NCBI GenBank assembly: GCA_039566865.1
Contig: CM076955.1
Coordinates: forward strand, 21,683,501-21,747,500
Source: Aurelia coerulea
Lineage: Eukaryota > Cnidaria > Scyphozoa > Semaeostomeae > Ulmaridae
Reading direction: 5' to 3'
DNA length: 64,000 bases
Made by a program: the position numbers and the translations under genes
Shown here: positions 58,301 through 64,000 of the stretch, one piece after another
How positions within the stretch are numbered: position 1 is the first letter of the stretch
Layout: the number at the start of each line of letters is the position of its first letter
Notes under the pieces: generated by a model
Seen by the model: the letters and a program-made list of their open reading frames with translations, nothing else
The model's database searches: none
What the model was told of the DNA's origin: nothing

Positions 58301-59530
58301 CTTGGTGCATCAGACATCTTTATTTTGCTTAGGCCTTTACACCTTCCTTATTCACAGCGAGTTTTGGATTGTTCCATTACAAATTTTGTTCAGTTTTGTT
58401 CACTTGTTTAATCGAAATACCGGAAGTCGCTTAACTGCAACTTCTGATTGGTCGATTTCAATAATCCTTTCACCTGCGTCAATCACCCGTGCACATGGCT
58501 GGATAACTTCGAATTGGCACGCTTTTCCTGTTACACGCGTGACCCGCGCTCCTGCGCTGTTCTGGGAATTGATTCAATTCAATAAAAATGTTATTAGACG
58601 ATACAATTCACTTCATTGATTCAAGACCTCTTGGGAACACCTTTTGCGATAAAAATGATGGATAAAAGATTGAAAATTCAAAGAGAATAGTTGCTTCAAA
58701 AACAGCAGTTCTTTTGTTTTCAAACAAAAGATTGATAATCAACTAGAAATTGCTAAGAATTGCCATGAATTTTTTAACATTGATAAGATGTTTTTTTTAA
58801 ACATCAACTCTAACCATCTTTCAAAAGGCGAAATTCAACCCGGGGGGGGGGGGGGGTACTTGACTTAAATTTGTACGGGGGTGTGCCCACGAAAAATTTT
58901 TTTTTACCCTGCTCCAGAATTTTTCGCTCAAAATGATAACCTGTTCTAGAAAAAATTGGTGAAAAGTATACTCAAAAACATGAAATTTGACCGAAAAAAC
59001 GACCCGATCTAGCAGAATATTCCCCTTTGACATGTTTTGACAACCTGCTCTAGAAAAATTGCCTCATTTTGATACCCTGTGCTAGAAAAAATTGGTGAAA
59101 ACGATACCCTTAAAAACGGCACATCCCCGTCGGACAAATATACTAAGTACCCCCCCCCCCCCGGGATTCAACCTCAACAAGTTGACGGTTATTGAATTTA
59201 ACAGGGAGTAGGGAAAACTACTAATATGATGTAGCACATAGCACAGTTTCTTAAATTTTGAAAAATTGGGCCTACCGTTTCTTACAAGCTGTACCCTAAA
59301 CGAAATTTACTGTCGTTTTTGCAGCTTCTGACGTCATTTGGACTCCTCATAATGTCGAACTGGCATTGTGGACAGACGCAACTGCTAGAAAATTAGGAAT
59401 GGATCTTGAAATCCCATTGGATAAAGATTCTGCTGATGGAAACAAAAGAAAGAAAATGGTAGATGAAGGATCTGATACTGATGAAGAACACGAGGTTAGG
59501 AGGAAAAAGGAAAGAAAAACTAAATCATGA
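55309..59530 (+). CDS. uncharacterised protein with helix-hairpin-helix-like motif (245 aa)
   Basis: Five exons close in frame: 55309-55436, 55989-56082, 56535-56694, 57113-57262, 59325-59530. The protein begins [18 protein letters not shown]. After a basic helix it has [20 protein letters not shown] and a [13 protein letters not shown] segment. The key part is [18 protein letters not shown] (split by intron 3), which fits a helix-hairpin-helix hairpin (LxxLxGIGPxxAxxIL), followed by [17 protein letters not shown]. The C-terminus is charged with basic runs (KRKKM, RRKKERK), possibly a nuclear signal. I recall similar uncharacterised animal proteins but cannot name one. An in-frame ATG at 55234 could add 25 residues; 55309 has the better context (AAGATGG). 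Its head-to-head placement with NTHL1, itself an HhH enzyme, suggests a DNA-related role. Intron 4 houses histone H2B on the other strand. Confidence 0.85.
56800..56945 (+). mobile_element. tRNA-derived SINE, copy 2
   Basis: The B box GGTTCAATCCC is at 56845-56855; the A box is degraded. The body matches copy 1: AAGCCCCACCACTT, GACTCAATTAGG, TTCTCTACT and TCCAGCGCTT. Lies in intron 3 of the HhH-like gene. Confidence 0.72.
57916..58317 (-). CDS. H2B: histone H2B (133 aa)
   Basis: Intronless and complete. The basic tail ([12 protein letters not shown]..., [11 protein letters not shown]) is followed by the invariant fold: [51 protein letters not shown], and the end AVTKYTSSK. It pairs with H2A in the nucleosome. 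The tail is about ten residues longer than the usual ~123-residue protein. The gene is alone, with no other histone gene in the window, and lies antisense within an intron of the HhH-like gene. Downstream on the minus strand there is only a weak TCTG-TTTT-CAGA hairpin, not the canonical 6 bp histone stem-loop, so a polyadenylated replacement-type H2B is possible. A CCAAT box is upstream. Confidence 0.97.
   Translation of the reverse strand: MSDAPSTAASKGKKISKKGEKKAGPGKRGVRTDGKPRHKKRKESYAIYIYKVLKQVHPDTGISSKAMSIMNSFVNDIFERIAQEASKLAHYNKRATITSREIQTSVRLLLPGELAKHAVSEGTKAVTKYTSSK
58446..58454 (-). promoter_or_regulatory. CCAAT box of histone H2B
   Basis: On the minus strand CGACCAATC lies about 130 bp before the H2B start codon, a usual distance for histone genes. 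Confidence 0.55.
58835..59170. repeat. MITE-like element with long G/C-run ends
   Basis: ATTCAACCCGGGGGGG...GTACTT at the left is inverted as AAGTACCCCC...CCCGGGATTCAA at the right. The interior repeats a TACCCTGyxCTAGAAAAAATTG unit three or four times. It lies in intron 4 of the HhH-like gene. Confidence 0.85.
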
Positions 59531-60365
59531 ATTTAACATTCTCTGTTTCCCTTGGTCATATATGCATGCATGTTATAAATTCATTAAAATGTCTCTGCTT
59601 TTTATATATATAAACTATTGAAACTTTATTGAAACAAAACGACAAGATTATCATGATATTTAAGAGCAGTAATTCATTAATTCAAAGTTCTTGAAAGATT
59701 TAACTTTAACATTCCAAAATTTCTTTCTCGTTTCTACCGTAGCAGCAAAATCCACAACTGAGTTATGATTTCATGCATTATACGACTCAAGAGGGCTCCG
59801 AGGGAGCTTCGAGACACTGGAAGTAAACCGATTCAGGGAAATCCAAGGAGAATCTCTAGTGGTGGGCTGCATCTTCCTCAGAACCCTGTGATCTAGACAA
59901 TTATGTGATCTTGAACAGGATAATTTATAGATCTTAAGTACCAACTCACCAGTTTCAGCTCATCAATCGTACCGTTGCCATTTCATCAACTTCCCCCTCG
60001 GCCCCCTTCGTTTTTCATAGATAATGGTTTCATGCAGTTTCGAAAATCTTTCCTTCATTTCATTTTGCTAAAGATTAAAACCTGGGTTCATTGACTCTCG
60101 TTTTACCCCACAGAAGCTGCCAGGTCTCTTTTATACGTGGCCTAATTTCATTGGAGGAACGGAAGCATTCATATGTCACCCGTGGTTCTCCCGCGGTTCC
60201 TTTGAAATGTGATTCTCAAATATTATCCACAGCCTTTACACAAACCCCAAACACTCTTTTGTATTTGACATTAAAGCCAGAGTTAACGAAAAGAGGCATT
60301 TATTCAAGTCTCCTTTCATACAAGTCTGTCAAGCAAATGTTTAATGTTTCATCAATGTGCAAAAG
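59531..60365. other. spacer after the HhH-like gene
   Basis: ATTAAA at about 59583 is a possible polyadenylation signal for the HhH-like gene. Nothing else recognised. Confidence 0.45.
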
Positions 60366-60877
60366 CCCGGGGGGACCACTTGGTACCTGATGTGTTATCA
60401 TGCTCGTACAAAAAAGCGCGGGAAAGGGTGCCTTTCTTGAAAGTAGGCACGGACCCGCGCGGGCCCGTGTTTAGGGGTGCCAATTCGACCAAAATTTAAA
60501 AAAGGGTGCACTTTTCTGCATTTGATAAATTTAAATTGTTCTACAATGATATTTTAGTCATGATTTATAAAAAAGAATTCTTAACGAGTCAAAGAACTTA
60601 TCAGACCAGCATAAGATGGGGAAGGAAGTCGAGAGCATTTTCCTCCTCTTCAAATCACACCGGCAATATTAGCAAATTTAGTAACTGACTTGTCAGCGAT
60701 TAGGGTACCTGAATTAGAGAAGTTCTATTTTGACACGGGAAAGGGTATGTTTTCATGAAAATTTTCCGCGATTAGGGTATGTATTTCGCTAAAACAGGTC
60801 AGCGTTTAGGGTGCAAATGTTAAGCCTTTGTACGAGCATGATACTATAGGAAAGTATAGGAGTGGTCCCCCCGGGTC
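60366..60877. repeat. MITE-like element with CCCGGGGGGACCACT ends
   Basis: CCCGGGGGGACCACTTGG and the following ATCATGCTCGTACAAA are inverted as TTTGTACGAGCATGAT and AGTGGTCCCCCCGGG. About 0.5 kb; the internal GGGAAAGGGT and ATTAGGGTA words recur. Confidence 0.88.
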
Positions 60878-63199
60878 ATTACAGTATTTTGTAACGCAGG
60901 TTTAAAAAAGGCAGCCTCAAGATGGCTGATGTGGACCTGGATCGGTAGTAATCTTCTCAAAGTGATCAAAAAAATACATCAAAAATAGAACAATAATAGC
61001 CTGAGTGGGATCCTACTCATTACAATGGGTCATAAAAAGGTGTGAAAGCAGCAGAGATAGAAAATACATGTTACAGCCTCTGTTGTTAGGGAGATTTATC
61101 TTGTATGGTCTGGATTTTATGCTACCCCATTACTTCCGGCTTTGTTGCCATGGAGAGCAAGCTACAACTGCAGTTGATCAGATGTTGGTATCAAAAACTT
61201 CGTTGATTTCTGTTCATGGTGAAACACTGAAATAAGAACAGCAGATGTAGTTGCGACATCATCATTTGTGATTTAGCTGCATCTCCTGAACTCAAATTCA
61301 AGGTAAGGCCGAAAGGTTTTTATTTTTGTCTCTCAGATTTTAAATTCTGTAAATTCTCACATCGTGCTCTCTTCACCTCTTCGCATAGATCTTTCGTTGG
61401 CACTTTGTCAGCACTGTTTGACAGAAATGATTCAGAACCAATTATAAGCAGGAGGGTCATTTTAGGGGAGGATTTTTACAGGTTATATTTCAGTCTGTAA
61501 AAATGTGTTTAAAGGATATTGTAAATGCGTTTATAAGCTCTTCAACTTTCATTTGTTTCGCTGTCAACAGTAGAGTTTCCTTGTGGCAAGTCAAGTGAAT
61601 GAATTTAGAATTGGAAGATATCCTTTCTCCCCGATAAATTTTGTAAAGTTCTGTTATTTTGATATTTGGTTTGTTGCATTACAAGTCTTGCACTGTATGT
61701 GGTTTTTTAAAAGAAATTTCTCATCAGAAACTCAACTCACAAATCGCCAAAAGCTTTAGAAACTCCAGAGCTGGGAGAAGCTAGGTTTGAAACTATTTGT
61801 TTTATTATAGAAAATCTTTAACAGACATTTACTATTTACTACATTTTCACATGTTTCCCGTATCATATTATTGGAAAGGTACTTGAATAATGTCTAAGCA
61901 TTGGAAAAGCTTCAACCACTTTGCTTTTAAAAATTTAAATGTTCACGAGGGCACAGGTGGTGTTATGTTACTAGAGACTGCAACTATCCTCGGAAAAATT
62001 GTTCTGTCCTTTTAGTCCAGCGTATTTAATTGGTCTGCCTTTACCATCAAAGGCCATCAACAGAAGATGAAAAAATTTTTGTGTCGGTAAACAGCGCCGC
62101 AAATTTCGTGGCCTATGCCAGTTTTTAGCCGATGTCTTCTTACAAATTGCCTTGATGAATTCTTGTTGTTGAAGACTGCAAGCCAACTTCAATGGTCAAA
62201 ACGTTACTATTCGTTTCAATGCACAATATTCTCAAAAATATTGCAATTAAAACATAATTTCTTGTGTTGATCTTTGCTTCCCGTATGCAATGCGTTCTTT
62301 TGAGCGGAATGGCAGGTACTGGATAAGGATTAATCGACAAATACAAAACATTTCTCTGCTAATATTTGGATGAGAGCACAATTTTCAATATTTGTTTCGC
62401 GTAGGTTTGTTTGAATGTTAGTCCAGCCTACGAAGATGGCCGAATGTTTGATTTCGCAAAGCATGTCTGCACATTGGAAATTTATTCGAATATTGACCAA
62501 TCAGAAAGAAAATTAGCCATGCTTATGAACGAGTCTAGAGACTGAACAACATTCACTGGCATATAACGACAAGACAACTACTCTCTTTAAATGTTGCCCA
62601 TATGCAGGTACAGCTAAAGGCAGTCAATACTGATAATGTACGCAATTTAAGCATAGGAATTGATCAACACGCCACGTTATTGAAACTTTGCTTGGAAAAA
62701 TGCCATATCATTGGACGGATAAGTAATAGATGACACATTTACTATTTTTATGACATCATCGTAATTTTATGATGTCATCATAGTAAAAATGAGCACTCTG
62801 TTCTCACATCGTGACTTTTTGTTGGGGACAAGTCTGAATTGTTTCTTGCTTACTTTTAAACTAAAGTCCCTCCTTCTAAAATATTCAATAGACCACTTGC
62901 TAACAAGAACTGAGCACTTCAATACATCACCTCGTTGAGGCAGAACACAAGAAGCTTTCTCGTCAATTTGAAATTTGAAGTCAAAATAAATAATTTCATC
63001 TAAGGAACCAAATTTATCAACATTTCGATGGGAACAATTCTTTTTGCAAGGTCGTGCCCACAAGGCGTTGATATTGAACAATGAAAATAAGAAAATTGAT
63101 TAAAATGGAGGAAACTTTTATAATTAATGCATTAATACTATCTTCGTTTCAGGATCGTGCTTTGAGATGATTGTCCAACGTCCAGATAGCTGATCCAAT
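60878..63199. other. spacer without recognised gene
   Basis: Contains a second copy of the element nested in intron 2 of peptide gene E (61697-61975) and a short palindrome (62747-62783, ATGACATCATC...GATGTCATCAT). An ORF at 62767-63081 on the minus strand has no recognised family. Confidence 0.5.
61697..61975 (+). repeat. second copy of the AAGAAACTCAACTC element
   Basis: Shares CAGAAACTCAACTCACAAATC, GGTACTTGAATAATGTCTAA and TGTTCACGAGGGCA with 19207-19460, in the same order. The palindromic ends seen there are largely lost here. Confidence 0.8.
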
Positions 63200-63695
63200 G
63201 TAGAAATCAAAAGGTAAGGAAGAGATATCCTGCCGATTTTAGTTCATTTGGTAGGCCATTCCAAATTTGTGGCCCAATGGACTTGAGACTCTTGGACCCG
63301 AAAGTTGTTTGATTAGGCCTAAAATGTGCTAAATTATTTGGATTTCTTGAAGAATAAATTGAAGAACGTAATTCAAAAATGCTCTGCATAAATGGTGGAT
63401 TCAAATGATTCAAAGTTTTAAATATTTCAATGCAAAGGAGTTTTTGGCGGGCAACATGCATCGTGCATTTACTCGATCTCGAAAGCAAATCATTATACGA
63501 ACTCGTATGATCATTATAAAGAAATCTTAGAGCACGTTCTTGTAATTTTTCTATTTTCTGCAATGATTTGGAAGATGAGAAATACCAAACCAAAGGACAA
63601 TAGTCAAAATTAGAATATACGAAACTCTGAACAAGGATCTTCTTCTCCTGAAAGCCAATGAATGTCTTTAATCTTTTGAATGTCTTTTAATCTTT
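63200..63695 (-). mobile_element. LINE fragment, C-terminal end of reverse transcriptase ORF
   Basis: The minus strand encodes LKTFIGFQEKKILVQSF, then SNFDYCPLVWYFSS, IEKLQERALRFLYND and GPQIWNGLPNELK in one open frame. These are the post-RT landmarks of CR1/jockey-like elements. It differs from the element at 4640-6963, so it is a separate family or lineage. It is truncated upstream near 63695. Confidence 0.88.
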
Positions 63696-64000
63696 TGTTG
63701 TTTGTTTGCACGTGCGGCTACAATAATCGATAAACAACAAAATATCTTAAAATGAATAAATAGCCTACAGCTTAATTTACTAAACGTTTTGGGCTTAACC
63801 CTTCATCAGTAGTAACGAGAAAAAGGTACGTTAGAGCGTAAAAAGCAGAAAAAGAACAATTGATAGAATAGTATATTAATAGAATGAAGAAAGAATGGTG
63901 CGCAAGAATGCGACGTAAAAGAAAGAGCGTACGATTCGAAAAGGAAAACCTGATAGAAGATGATGGGTGAAGAAACTACGAAATGAATGAGAAGCGTTTA
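63696..64000. other. window end, nothing recognised
   Basis: Purine-rich on the plus strand toward the end. No open frame or repeat match found. Confidence 0.4.

Noticed and set aside
62767..63081. 104-residue minus-strand frame
   Set aside because: No recognisable family, no supporting splice sites, and near LINE remnants.

Overview
The window is eukaryotic nuclear DNA from an animal. It is AT-rich and full of introns with GT/AG splice sites, with a histone gene, animal-type housekeeping genes, an immunoglobulin-superfamily receptor and very dense short inverted-repeat elements. The mix (CR1/jockey-like LINE remnants, an NPGP-type motif, small secreted cysteine-rich peptides, an Ig/CUB receptor with a tyrosine-rich tail) fits a cnidarian or another early-branching marine invertebrate. 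The species cannot be named from the sequence alone. Gene models were built by hand: each exon join was checked for GT/AG and reading-frame phase, and every completed model closes exactly in frame.

Layout. 1-7,000 is repeat-rich: permuted copies of one dispersed repeat, a broken C76/OTU-like cysteine-protease gene with an NPGP motif, and a frameshifted LINE. 7,789-21,064 holds the most distinctive locus: five related genes for small secreted cysteine-rich peptides (called A to E here) in strictly alternating orientation (-,+,-,+,-). Three are preproproteins with a basic RxRR cleavage site exactly at an exon boundary, and in these three the ATG is the last codon of its own exon. 23,976-24,524 is an intronless Arf-family GTPase. 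26,828-29,900 is a two-exon leucine-rich-repeat gene. 30,768-42,635 is a 14-exon, 1,000-residue type I membrane receptor: signal peptide, four Ig-like domains, a CUB-like domain, a Thr-rich stalk, one membrane span and a ~407-residue tail with ITAM-like tyrosine pairs.

46,249-50,164 is a DCXR-type short-chain dehydrogenase (8 exons, 245 aa). 51,739-55,086 is the base-excision-repair enzyme NTHL1 (5 exons, 330 aa). It is head-to-head, 222 bp apart, with an uncharacterised gene (5 exons, 245 aa) that also carries a helix-hairpin-helix-like motif, which suggests a shared promoter and perhaps a shared DNA-related role. A solitary histone H2B gene lies on the opposite strand inside the large last intron of that uncharacterised gene. 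59,531-64,000 has no recognisable host gene, only repeats and a second LINE fragment.

Most introns and spacers contain foldback or MITE-like elements, some nested in each other. A tRNA-derived SINE family has two copies, and a third tRNA-like head of uncertain relation lies beside peptide gene B. The strongest candidates for undescribed biology are the alternating peptide cluster, the ITAM-like Ig/CUB receptor, and the NTHL1-linked helix-hairpin-helix gene.
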